Shown piece after piece: positions 1 to 6,916 of a stretch of DNA of 7,033 nucleotides; within the stretch, counting starts at the first letter, position 1, and each line of letters starts with the position of its first letter. A model generated the notes under the pieces. That model was not told the origin of the DNA. It ran no database searches and worked only from the letters and a program-made list of their open reading frames with translations. A program made the translations under genes and the position numbers. This DNA comes from an uncultured Armatimonadota bacterium. Lineage in GTDB: Bacteria > Armatimonadota > Armatimonadia > Armatimonadales > Armatimonadaceae. The stretch spans positions 1-7,033 of the forward strand of contig CAIYBQ010000025.1 of the NCBI GenBank assembly GCA_903924445.1, given 5' to 3'.

Positions 1-70
1 GACATAACTACGTGGCCTTGCTGTGAAGTTTGGCCCTGTTGTGAGTGTCTTACCAATCACCGCCCGGCGC

Positions 71-74
71 GGAG
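71..74 (+). promoter_or_regulatory. Probable ribosome binding site of the large secreted protein
   Basis: GGAG lies 11 nt before the ATG at 86. The spacing is rather long, but it is the only purine-rich Shine-Dalgarno-like match close to a methionine codon here. It favours the ATG at 86 over the GTG at 23, which would put an atypical 21-residue extension in front of an otherwise normal signal peptide. No convincing -35/-10 pair was seen in bases 1-70. Confidence 0.45.
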
Positions 75-85
75 TGTGCACACCT

Positions 86-3000
86 ATGATGACTTTCACC
101 CAACCGTTTCCACTACTCCGTCTGCGTGCTGCGATCACCGTGGTCATCGCCGCGTTCACCTTCGCGATAGCCGCACCGCGCTCGGATGCTCAAGGCATCG
201 GACGTGGCAAAAACATCATCAATGACCGCTTTGCAACCGTCTCGAGCGGGCCGCAGGAAGCTCTCATCATCGATGTCCCTACGGGCAAAGGCGCTGCAAC
301 ACAGCCCACGGTTGAGCGTCGCCTGCGCGCCTATTGGTCATCACAGCAACGGGCCATCGGGACAAAATTTCAGCCAGCAGGCAAGCCAAAGGCCATCCTT
401 CCCGTTTCCACGCTGGTGCGTAACCGGGTCTCGGGACGCATCGTCGCACCTCCAACCAAAAAAACAACGCGTGTTTTTGGCAATGGCAACATCACACTCA
501 GCTTTGAAGGCTTCAACGGCGCAAGCCTTGCGGATTCCAACGGCAACCCGATCGTGCTGCAGGACTTTCTTCAGAACTTCTACGAGGTTGTGAAGCCAAA
601 GCTGGATGCCATTTACGGCAAGCCATCCACCACCAGCACGGTCGCCATCAAGAGCATGGGCTTCTTCGAGACCGGTACCGCAACCGATGTCGAACGGTTG
701 GCATTCGGTGCCTACAATGTCAGCGAAAACCGCATCTACCTGCCGCTCTACAGAAGCATCGATACGCTTGCGAATGCCTTTCTGCTCAACCTCATCCACG
801 CGTATCACGGGCCGCTGGCCTTCCACTACGATGCGTGGGAACAGGGCTTTGCGCGCGCCGCAGCCAGTATCATCGCCCGTGACCCAAGCCTTGGCTTCCA
901 GGACCCGACGGCAAACAATCTCTACACCCTGCTTCCGCAGTACGACCTGCTAAACCACCCGGCACTTGGAAACAACACGTTCTTCCCGCCAGCCCAGGCA
1001 AACATCCCCATCGATGGACAATTCACCATCGCAAAAATGCTCCAGCCGCGTCTCGGGATGGCAGGGGCTGCATGGCTGAAAGTCTGGATGGAGAATCCTG
1101 ACTTCTTCCGCCAGCTGAATGAGAGCTATTACGCTGCCGTGGATACGGACCCAACTGGGAATCTTCAAGGAAATGTTCCGTTTCTCGCAGCGCTTGTGAA
1201 GAACGTCGTCTCCGATGTCGAAGGCCTGCCATTCCAACAGTGGATGCAGCGGCAGTTCATCCTCGATACCAGCATCACGGGTGGCACCAAGCTCTACCCA
1301 TTCATCCTCCCAAGTGAGAATTCAGCCGCAACCGGACAGAGCGCCCTGATCGCGCTGGTCTATTACCGCACAACACCGGTTGGAGATGAAACCCTGCTCG
1401 ATGGCCGTGCGTTTGCCGAGTACCACGATGCGACCGGCTCGCGGATTCCATCACTTGGGTCATCCAGTGAGCAAGCACAGGTCGTCGATGGCGAAGGCTT
1501 TCTGACCACGCTCTCCTTCCCAAGCCAGGGCTTTGATGATGGCCGCATCACGATGGACTTCAGCATCGGGCAAATGACAACCCGCGCGTACCTCCCAAGT
1601 GGCATCACTGGAGACCTGCAAGTGATCTGGGCCGGCACGGCCGCGACAGGCGATGTGAATGTCACACAGCTCCTCACCCCCGGTGGTCAACAGCGGAATG
1701 GCCAAACCAATATCGCACGCGCCGGTGCTGGCTTCACCCTTGGAGCTGCTTTCGGTGAGCTCTACAGAACACGGATCTCACGCCCCGGCGTTTCCGTGGG
1801 CGAAGTTATCACGGTTAGCCGCAACCTCGGGGATGGCATTAACTGGGTCGTCATCAAGACCGACAACACCGCAGGCGGCATCACGACGGTTAGCAAGCGC
1901 TTCCCGACAAACGAGCTCCGCATCGTCAGCTTCCCGGCACGGCCGCTAAACGCCGACCCGAGCGCCATCATCAAACTGCCGTATTCAGACTTCGTGCTGA
2001 CCCAGTACGACCCGCTGCGGAACATCTACGAAATGGCAGTGCCAGACAAGCCGCTGCTTGGACCGATTGTCCCCGGGCGCGCGTTCTGGATGAAGCTTGT
2101 TCCGGAAAACAAGACCACCCACGAAATCGCCTACACGGGTGAAGTGCCAGCAACCGACATTGACCTGCCTGTCGCGGCGCCGTTTGGCTGGAATATGTTT
2201 GGTAGCCCATTCGATGGCCTGATTGACACCGCTAATCTCCGCGTCGGCTTTTTGGACAATGATCCGATCACCTGGGCCGAGGCAGTCACCAAAAATCTCG
2301 TCGCTGAAGACATCTACCGCTGGGATCATGTGACCCGTAAGTACATCGTAGCCACACAGCTCGACAACTCTGAGTGGCAGGGCTATTGGGTGCGTGTGTA
2401 TGCGCCATCCGGTGTCACAATCCTGATTCCAGGCCCCGGAACGACCCGGAGTGTCCAGCCTCCAGGTTCATCCCGTGGTGTTCCAGCGCCGGCGCTCCAG
2501 ACTGAGCTGCGTATCAAGATCTCCGATGGCGTTGGCTCCGATGAAACATTGACCGCGGGAACCGCTACGGGCGCATCGGATGCGTTCAACCCCGGGCTCG
2601 ATAAAGAAGGACCTCCATCCGCTGGCGGGCAGCTGGTTGCATCGTTCAAAGCACCAAATGCAAGCCGTGTCCGTGGCCGCTTGTTACGCGATATCCGCTC
2701 GGATGCAAGCAGCAAGAACGGTATCTGGAACATCGATGTCACCCCGGCAGTCACAGGCGCGCTTTCCCTGCGTGTCACACCGGTCAGCATCGGCAAGGAT
2801 TCCCGGGTCACGCTGATCGATAAGCAATCCGGGACACGTCATGCTGTGAGCCAAAGTGGTCAGGTGGTTGTGCAGGGAGCTGCCGGGAAACCGATGCGCT
2901 TTCAGCTGACCATCGGCGCTAAGTCATCGGTACAGCTGCAGGTCAGAAATATCCACATCCAGGCGCCAGGGCGTTCCAGCGGCGCGACGCGCATCGTCGT

Positions 3001-3235
3001 TCAGACCACCCGCAGCGCAGAGATTTCCACTGAGGTTCAGACGCTCACCGGTCAGAGAGTTGCGATGCTTGCGGCATCGAGGGCGGCATCCGGTATGGAG
3101 AGCACGTTCCTCTGGGATGGCCGTGGCGCTGATGGAAAAGCAACGCCGGCGGGCAACTATGTGCTGCATATAACGATGGTGGATGAGGATGGTAATCAAA
3201 TCGTGACCACGCGTCCGTTGACGAGGCTGAGGTAA
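86..3235 (+). CDS. Large secreted multidomain protein with C-terminal FlgD-like Ig domain
   Basis: Predicted 1049-residue exported protein of unknown function. From the ATG at 86 it has a clear Sec signal peptide: arginines at 12 and 14, a hydrophobic core at 15-30, and likely cleavage after S-D-A at 35. An in-frame GTG at 23 would add 21 residues and is less likely. Residues about 130-400 form a mixed helical region that includes H-A-Y-H-G (238-242) and W-E-Q-G-F-A-R-A (251-258). This spacing recalls zinc peptidases, but a proper HExxH is absent. Residues 613-671 (ending G-R-A-F-W-M-K-L) and 693-785 (G-W-N-M-F-G-S-P-F ... G-Y-W-V-R-V ... I-P-G-P-G) look like two related beta modules. A further beta module at 806-945 contains G-L-D-K-E-G-P-P-S. 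The end (about 967-1047) matches FlgD-type Ig domains: L-T-G-Q-R-V, W-D-G-R-G-A-D-G-K, P-A-G-N-Y. The lipoprotein gene follows after 3 nt, suggesting one transcript. The module set resembles Armatimonadota exported proteins from memory. The surface location is inferred and no enzymatic role can be assigned. Confidence 0.85.
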   Translation: MMTFTQPFPLLRLRAAITVVIAAFTFAIAAPRSDAQGIGRGKNIINDRFATVSSGPQEALIIDVPTGKGAATQPTVERRLRAYWSSQQRAIGTKFQPAGKPKAILPVSTLVRNRVSGRIVAPPTKKTTRVFGNGNITLSFEGFNGASLADSNGNPIVLQDFLQNFYEVVKPKLDAIYGKPSTTSTVAIKSMGFFETGTATDVERLAFGAYNVSENRIYLPLYRSIDTLANAFLLNLIHAYHGPLAFHYDAWEQGFARAAASIIARDPSLGFQDPTANNLYTLLPQYDLLNHPALGNNTFFPPAQANIPIDGQFTIAKMLQPRLGMAGAAWLKVWMENPDFFRQLNESYYAAVDTDPTGNLQGNVPFLAALVKNVVSDVEGLPFQQWMQRQFILDTSITGGTKLYPFILPSENSAATGQSALIALVYYRTTPVGDETLLDGRAFAEYHDATGSRIPSLGSSSEQAQVVDGEGFLTTLSFPSQGFDDGRITMDFSIGQMTTRAYLPSGITGDLQVIWAGTAATGDVNVTQLLTPGGQQRNGQTNIARAGAGFTLGAAFGELYRTRISRPGVSVGEVITVSRNLGDGINWVVIKTDNTAGGITTVSKRFPTNELRIVSFPARPLNADPSAIIKLPYSDFVLTQYDPLRNIYEMAVPDKPLLGPIVPGRAFWMKLVPENKTTHEIAYTGEVPATDIDLPVAAPFGWNMFGSPFDGLIDTANLRVGFLDNDPITWAEAVTKNLVAEDIYRWDHVTRKYIVATQLDNSEWQGYWVRVYAPSGVTILIPGPGTTRSVQPPGSSRGVPAPALQTELRIKISDGVGSDETLTAGTATGASDAFNPGLDKEGPPSAGGQLVASFKAPNASRVRGRLLRDIRSDASSKNGIWNIDVTPAVTGALSLRVTPVSIGKDSRVTLIDKQSGTRHAVSQSGQVVVQGAAGKPMRFQLTIGAKSSVQLQVRNIHIQAPGRSSGATRIVVQTTRSAEISTEVQTLTGQRVAMLAASRAASGMESTFLWDGRGADGKATPAGNYVLHITMVDEDGNQIVTTRPLTRLR
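3229..3233 (+). promoter_or_regulatory. Ribosome binding site of the lipoprotein gene, inside the preceding gene's end
   Basis: GAGGT sits 5 nt before the ATG at 3239 and overlaps the last codons and stop (3233-3235) of the upstream gene. This favours the start at 3239 over a second in-frame ATG at 3251. It also implies that translation of the two genes is coupled. Confidence 0.65.
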
Positions 3236-3238
3236 TCC

Positions 3239-4171
3239 ATGGAATCGAAAATGCAAAAACCAACACGCCGCGAGCTGCTTTGGATGATGGGATTTGGCAG
3301 TATAGCCATCGGTGCCATCGGGTGCGGAGGTGGCAGCGGTCCCACGACAGCCAAGACAGTCGTCAGTGGTATCGTGCGCAACGCGGCCGACAATGACATC
3401 GAAGTCGAAGGGGCAACCGTCCTCATCGGTGGCAAGTCAGCCGTGACATTTACACGCGACAATGCCAATGCGCAAAACCCGGTCGGGTCCTTTCTGATTA
3501 ACGATGCGCTTGTTGGCGCATTTACAGCTACCGTAACGGTCCCCGGCAAGCCATCACAGACGATTGCTTTTCAGCCGGCTGTCAAAGCGGGTGCCAACAT
3601 TGACATCGTTTTGATCATCAATATCGGGCAGGTCGGCGGCCGGGTCCTCGCGCCGAATGGCACGCCAGCCGCTGATGCGTTTGTATCGATTACCACGGAT
3701 GTTGGCTCTATCAGTGCAATCACCGACAGCGCAGGCCGCTTTCTGCTGGAAAATGTCCTTGAGGGCACGCCTGAGTTGACGGCAAGCCTTGGACCGGCAA
3801 GCGCTGTCAAGACCGTAAATGTAGTGGTTGGATACACGGACATCGGGGATGTCTCCCTCATCGATGATGGCAAAACGGATCCACCAGCAACGGCAAATAC
3901 GATAACGGGGACGGTTACCGATAGTACAAATGCTGCGACAAAGCTTGCGGGTGTGAGTGTGGTTCTGCTCCGCAATGATGTTCAGGTTGAGACAACGACC
4001 ACGGATGCAAACGGGAAGTTTGGCTTCCTTCGTCCGATCGGGACGTATCGGCTGCAGGTGCTGGCGGCGGGCTACCTCGATGGCGATAGCGGTGTGTTTA
4101 CTCTAACGAGTGCGAACACACCTCCGAATGCACCAAAGGTTGTGGATGTAAGCCTCGTCCCACGGACGTAA
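3239..4171 (+). CDS. Tat-type lipoprotein with three carboxypeptidase-regulatory-like beta domains
   Basis: Predicted 310-residue exported lipoprotein. The leader has a twin-arginine-like T-R-R-E-L-L motif (residues 9-14), a hydrophobic stretch (about 13-28) and a lipobox A-I-G-C with Cys29 as the lipidated residue, followed by a Gly/Ser-rich linker. The mature part is three beta-sandwich repeats at about 39-127, 131-207 and 221-307. Each has the pattern of carboxypeptidase regulatory-like/transthyretin-like domains: 'V-x-G-x-V' opening strands, 'G-A-T-V' or 'G-V-S-V' strands, and 'T-D-x-x-G-x-F' turns (T-D-S-A-G-R-F at 162-168; T-D-A-N-G-K-F at 255-261). Such domains are usually non-catalytic binding or structural modules on surface proteins. 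The gene starts 3 nt after the large secreted protein's stop, so the two are probably co-transcribed and may act together at the envelope, which is an inference. Tat dependence is suggested by the motif only, since there is no cofactor-binding domain. The ATG at 3251 is an alternative start that keeps the same leader. Confidence 0.85.
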   Translation: MESKMQKPTRRELLWMMGFGSIAIGAIGCGGGSGPTTAKTVVSGIVRNAADNDIEVEGATVLIGGKSAVTFTRDNANAQNPVGSFLINDALVGAFTATVTVPGKPSQTIAFQPAVKAGANIDIVLIINIGQVGGRVLAPNGTPAADAFVSITTDVGSISAITDSAGRFLLENVLEGTPELTASLGPASAVKTVNVVVGYTDIGDVSLIDDGKTDPPATANTITGTVTDSTNAATKLAGVSVVLLRNDVQVETTTTDANGKFGFLRPIGTYRLQVLAAGYLDGDSGVFTLTSANTPPNAPKVVDVSLVPRT

Positions 4172-4236
4172 TTTGTTTTGCTTCGAGAGGCATGTCTATT
4201 CGTATGGATGAATATGTTTCGCCAAGCGGCTGTTCA

Positions 4237-4267
<31 letters not shown>

Positions 4268-4393
4268 AAGAGTGCGTCAAGTATTTCGATTTATGAGTGC
4301 CAAATACACTAAATCCAGCGGATAATTCAACCGAAACCATCCGTAGCGCCTCTAATGGCCTCCACAGTTTTGGAAGAATGCCCTCAGTGGTAT

Positions 4394-4398
4394 GGTGA
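4394..4398 (+). promoter_or_regulatory. Ribosome binding site of the mutase gene
   Basis: GGTGA is complementary to the 3' part of the usual anti-Shine-Dalgarno sequence and lies 4 nt before the ATG at 4403. The upstream in-frame ATG at 4355 has no comparable site. This fixes the mutase start at 4403, right before the family's typical N-terminal F-G-T-D-G-W-R. Confidence 0.55.
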
Positions 4399-4402
4399 AA
4401 AC

Positions 4403-5830
4403 ATGATCGCATCGAAAAAGATAACCTTTGGCACCGATGGCTGGCGCGCCGTGATGGCCCGCGAGTTCACATTTGACAATGTGGCTCTCGTCGCACAGTC
4501 GATCGCCGACCATGTCAACGGCCAAGGAAAAGGCAGCAAAGGCATCGTCATCGGCTACGATGCACGCTTCCTTAGCGAACAGTTCGCAGCCCTCGTCGCC
4601 GACATCCTGGGAGCAAATGGCATCCCCGCCTATGTCGTCGATCGTGACACACCCACCCCTGTCGTCGCCTACACCATCAAAGACATGAACCTCGCGGGCG
4701 CCGTGATGCTATCCGCATCACACAACCCTCCTGAGTACCATGGCATCAAGTTCATCCCGGACTACCTCCACCCAGCGCTGCCTGCTGACACAGACCCCAT
4801 TGTCAGCCGTATTGCAGAGCTTCAGGAAAACCCCGACCTTGTCAAAACCGGCGGTCCAGCACCAACCAAGATCAACCCTCAGCCTGCCTACTTTGCGCAT
4901 GTTCGAAAGCTGATCGACTTTGATGCCATCAGTAATGCAAACCTGACCATCTGCGTTGACCCGCTGTACGCCGCAGGGCGTGGCTACCTCTCCACGTTGC
5001 TCGAAGAGGCTGGCGTCAAGGTTCACACCATCCACAACGAGCGGAACCCATTGTTTGGCGGAAGCCTCCCAGAACCCAATGCAACCAACCTCCGCGAGCT
5101 TGGCGCCCTTGTACGCAGCACTGGGTCACAAATTGGCCTCTCCATGGATGGAGATGCGGACCGCTTTGGGATGGTTGATGAAACCGGAACCTACATCACC
5201 AGCAACGATGTCCTCCAGCTGACTGCATGGCACTGGGCACAGCGGATGGGCAGCGGCGCCATCGTACGCTCAGTTGCAACCAGTGGACGTATCGATGCGA
5301 TTGCGCGTCAAATGGGCGTCGAGATTATCGAAACGCCCGTTGGCTTCAAGTGGGTCGGCGCGATGATGAAGCAGCACGATGCGATTATGGGTGGCGAGGA
5401 GTCCGGTGGGCTTTCCGTTCGCGGACATATCCCGGAAAAGGATGGCATTGTTGCTGACCTGGTCCTCACCGAAATGGTCGCAAAGACCGGACGCACCCCT
5501 GGGTCTATTCTTGCTGAGCTCCGTGAGCAGCTCGGAACCTACATCGCAACGCGTATCGACCTGCGTTTGCCCGAAGCAAGCAAGGTTGCGCTTATGGATA
5601 GGCTCCGTAACACACCTCCATCAGAAGTTGCAGGCCGCAAGGTTGTGTCTGTCAACAAGGCGGATGGTGTGAAGTTCCTCCTCGATGACAACTCATGGCT
5701 CCTGCTCCGTGCAAGCGGCACCGAGCCATTACTGCGCGCGTACATGGAAGCGACATCGGAGGCTGGCGTTGCCGCACTCAAGGTTGCCGCACATGCGCTT
5801 GCTCCGGATGGTGTTGATGTAACACACTAG
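4403..5830 (+). CDS. Phosphoglucomutase/phosphomannomutase family protein (alpha-D-phosphohexomutase)
   Basis: Cytoplasmic enzyme that interconverts hexose 1- and 6-phosphates (glucose and/or mannose) through a bisphosphate intermediate, feeding nucleotide-sugar, glycogen or envelope polysaccharide synthesis. The 475 residues from the ATG at 4403 match the family length of roughly 450-480; an upstream in-frame ATG at 4355 would add 16 atypical residues. All four active-site loops are present: N-terminal F-G-T-D-G-W-R (9-15); catalytic S-A-S-H-N-P (104-109) with phosphoserine Ser106; metal loop D-G-D-A-D-R (249-254); sugar-specificity loop G-E-E-S-G-G (331-336); and phosphate-binding loop R-A-S-G-T-E-P (436-442). 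The enzyme should be active. G-E-E-S is the form often seen in glucose-preferring members, while GlmM-type enzymes usually carry G-E-Q-S-G-H, so a phosphoglucosamine mutase is less likely. Exact substrate is uncertain. Its stop is 6 nt before the nuclease-like gene, so the two are probably co-transcribed, although no functional link is obvious. Confidence 0.93.
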   Translation: MIASKKITFGTDGWRAVMAREFTFDNVALVAQSIADHVNGQGKGSKGIVIGYDARFLSEQFAALVADILGANGIPAYVVDRDTPTPVVAYTIKDMNLAGAVMLSASHNPPEYHGIKFIPDYLHPALPADTDPIVSRIAELQENPDLVKTGGPAPTKINPQPAYFAHVRKLIDFDAISNANLTICVDPLYAAGRGYLSTLLEEAGVKVHTIHNERNPLFGGSLPEPNATNLRELGALVRSTGSQIGLSMDGDADRFGMVDETGTYITSNDVLQLTAWHWAQRMGSGAIVRSVATSGRIDAIARQMGVEIIETPVGFKWVGAMMKQHDAIMGGEESGGLSVRGHIPEKDGIVADLVLTEMVAKTGRTPGSILAELREQLGTYIATRIDLRLPEASKVALMDRLRNTPPSEVAGRKVVSVNKADGVKFLLDDNSWLLLRASGTEPLLRAYMEATSEAGVAALKVAAHALAPDGVDVTH

Positions 5831-5836
5831 CGACAA

Positions 5837-6910
5837 ATGATGACCCCCATATCGAATATCAAGCGACATCAGTTACAGCTCCCGATGTTGTTGGGAGTAG
5901 GCGCGCTTGTCCTCGGTATCGGGGGTTCTATTGTGCGTGACCGGATGCTGACGACGCAAGAGTCGGCGGACACGAAAGCCATCCCGATGGATGCCCTCCC
6001 GGTCAACGAAACCCGCACATCGGAGTTCATCCAACCACTGGCATCGGTGATTGATGATGAAACCGCATCCAAGCTGGCCCGGCGGGCTGACCTAAGGATG
6101 ATGAGCTACATGCGGGACCGCCCGGACTTATCCAGAGCCGGAAGTACACCGACGGGCAAGGCAGAGCTATTTTTTGGCAATCTCGATCGTGCATCCATAG
6201 ATGACCATGAACATCGGCATTCTCTCCTCGAACACCCAGGGCTGACCATTTCGTATTCTGGCCAGAACCGCACCGCCAACTGGGTGGCCTGGGATCTAAC
6301 CGAACAGGATCTAAAGGGCCGTCCACTGATGCCGCGTCAGCTAAGTGAAGATGTCCGAGCGGGCGGAGCACAATGGCTTGGTACGGCAGATCAGATCATC
6401 AGTGAAAAACTGATCCCACTTCAGCTTTGCCCACCACAAGACCGCTTAGCGGACAGAACTGCGCAGCAGTCTACCTACCTGATGACCAATGTGGTCCCAA
6501 GCTACGTTGCGGTTACGAATGGCCCCTGGCAAGACTTTGAACAGCACTGTCGTGGCCTCGTGAAGCAAGGCTTTGTCTGCCATGTCATCGCCGGCACGAT
6601 GTTCGATGAACTCCACCCGCGGATGGTACCAAAGTCCAATATCCGTATACCGGATGCCTTGTGGAAAGCGGTTTTGGTAAGCCCACCGGGAATCAGCTCA
6701 GCAAACGATGTTGATGCACATTGCCAGCTGCTCGTCATTAGGGTTCCGAACCGCCCTGACATCACTGATAAAAGCTGGCAGGCATACACAACAACGGCCG
6801 CCGCAGTAGATGCGGCGACCGGATTGAATCTGTTGATGTCGTTTAAACCCGACATCGCGGCGATGCTACGAACCGCACCTTCCGGCCCAATGCCGGTTCC
6901 GATGCGCTAA
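5837..6910 (+). CDS. Membrane-anchored or secreted DNA/RNA non-specific endonuclease homologue, probably inactive
   Basis: 357-residue relative of the beta-beta-alpha-metal nucleases (Serratia nuclease/endonuclease G type). A basic start (K9, R10) and a hydrophobic segment (about 15-33) form a signal peptide or anchor, so the domain should lie outside the cytoplasm. Family landmarks appear in order: I-S-Y (138-140), N-W-V-A-W-D-L-T (148-155), L-C-P-P-Q-D-R (197-203), T-Y-L-M-T-N-V-V-P (213-221), G-P-W-Q-D-F-E (229-235), V-I-A-G (250-253), W-K-A-V-L-V (276-281), and T-G-L-N (328-331) near the C-terminal helix. The domain is full length with no frameshift. The position of the catalytic D-R-G-H holds I-P-L-Q (193-196), the Gln of N-x-x-P-Q is Ser222, and the usual metal-binding Asn is Thr227 in the simplest ungapped register; Asn218 and Glu235 are kept. 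Cys198 and Cys238 could form a disulfide. Nuclease activity is therefore doubtful. The ATG at 5837 (or 5840) has no clear Shine-Dalgarno site and follows the mutase stop by 6 nt, suggesting coupled translation. Confidence 0.82.
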   Translation: MMTPISNIKRHQLQLPMLLGVGALVLGIGGSIVRDRMLTTQESADTKAIPMDALPVNETRTSEFIQPLASVIDDETASKLARRADLRMMSYMRDRPDLSRAGSTPTGKAELFFGNLDRASIDDHEHRHSLLEHPGLTISYSGQNRTANWVAWDLTEQDLKGRPLMPRQLSEDVRAGGAQWLGTADQIISEKLIPLQLCPPQDRLADRTAQQSTYLMTNVVPSYVAVTNGPWQDFEQHCRGLVKQGFVCHVIAGTMFDELHPRMVPKSNIRIPDALWKAVLVSPPGISSANDVDAHCQLLVIRVPNRPDITDKSWQAYTTTAAAVDAATGLNLLMSFKPDIAAMLRTAPSGPMPVPMR

Positions 6911-6916
6911 CGGGTG

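Noticed and set aside
23..85. GTG start at 23 for the large secreted protein
   Set aside because: It has no ribosome site and would place 21 extra residues before a complete signal peptide that begins naturally at the ATG at 86.
279..826. Minus-strand open frames within the large gene, up to 161 codons
   Set aside because: The plus strand encodes a continuous protein with a signal peptide and domains. The opposite frames show no motifs or ribosome sites and are expected in GC-rich coding DNA.
4197..4214. AT-rich stem-loop after the lipoprotein stop, a candidate terminator
   Set aside because: It is a weak 7-bp stem with one G-T pair and no T-tract, so it does not meet the pattern of an intrinsic terminator.
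6380..6460. Frameshift or sequencing error hiding a normal DRGH motif in the nuclease-like gene
   Set aside because: The other two forward frames around 6405-6430 do not encode D-R-G-H, and the frame is continuous with family motifs on both sides, so a simple indel does not explain the loss.
6882..6896. CCGGC/GCCGG hairpin near the end of the nuclease-like gene, a candidate bidirectional terminator between convergent genes
   Set aside because: The stem is only 5 bp, sits inside coding sequence and is not followed by a T-run on either strand.
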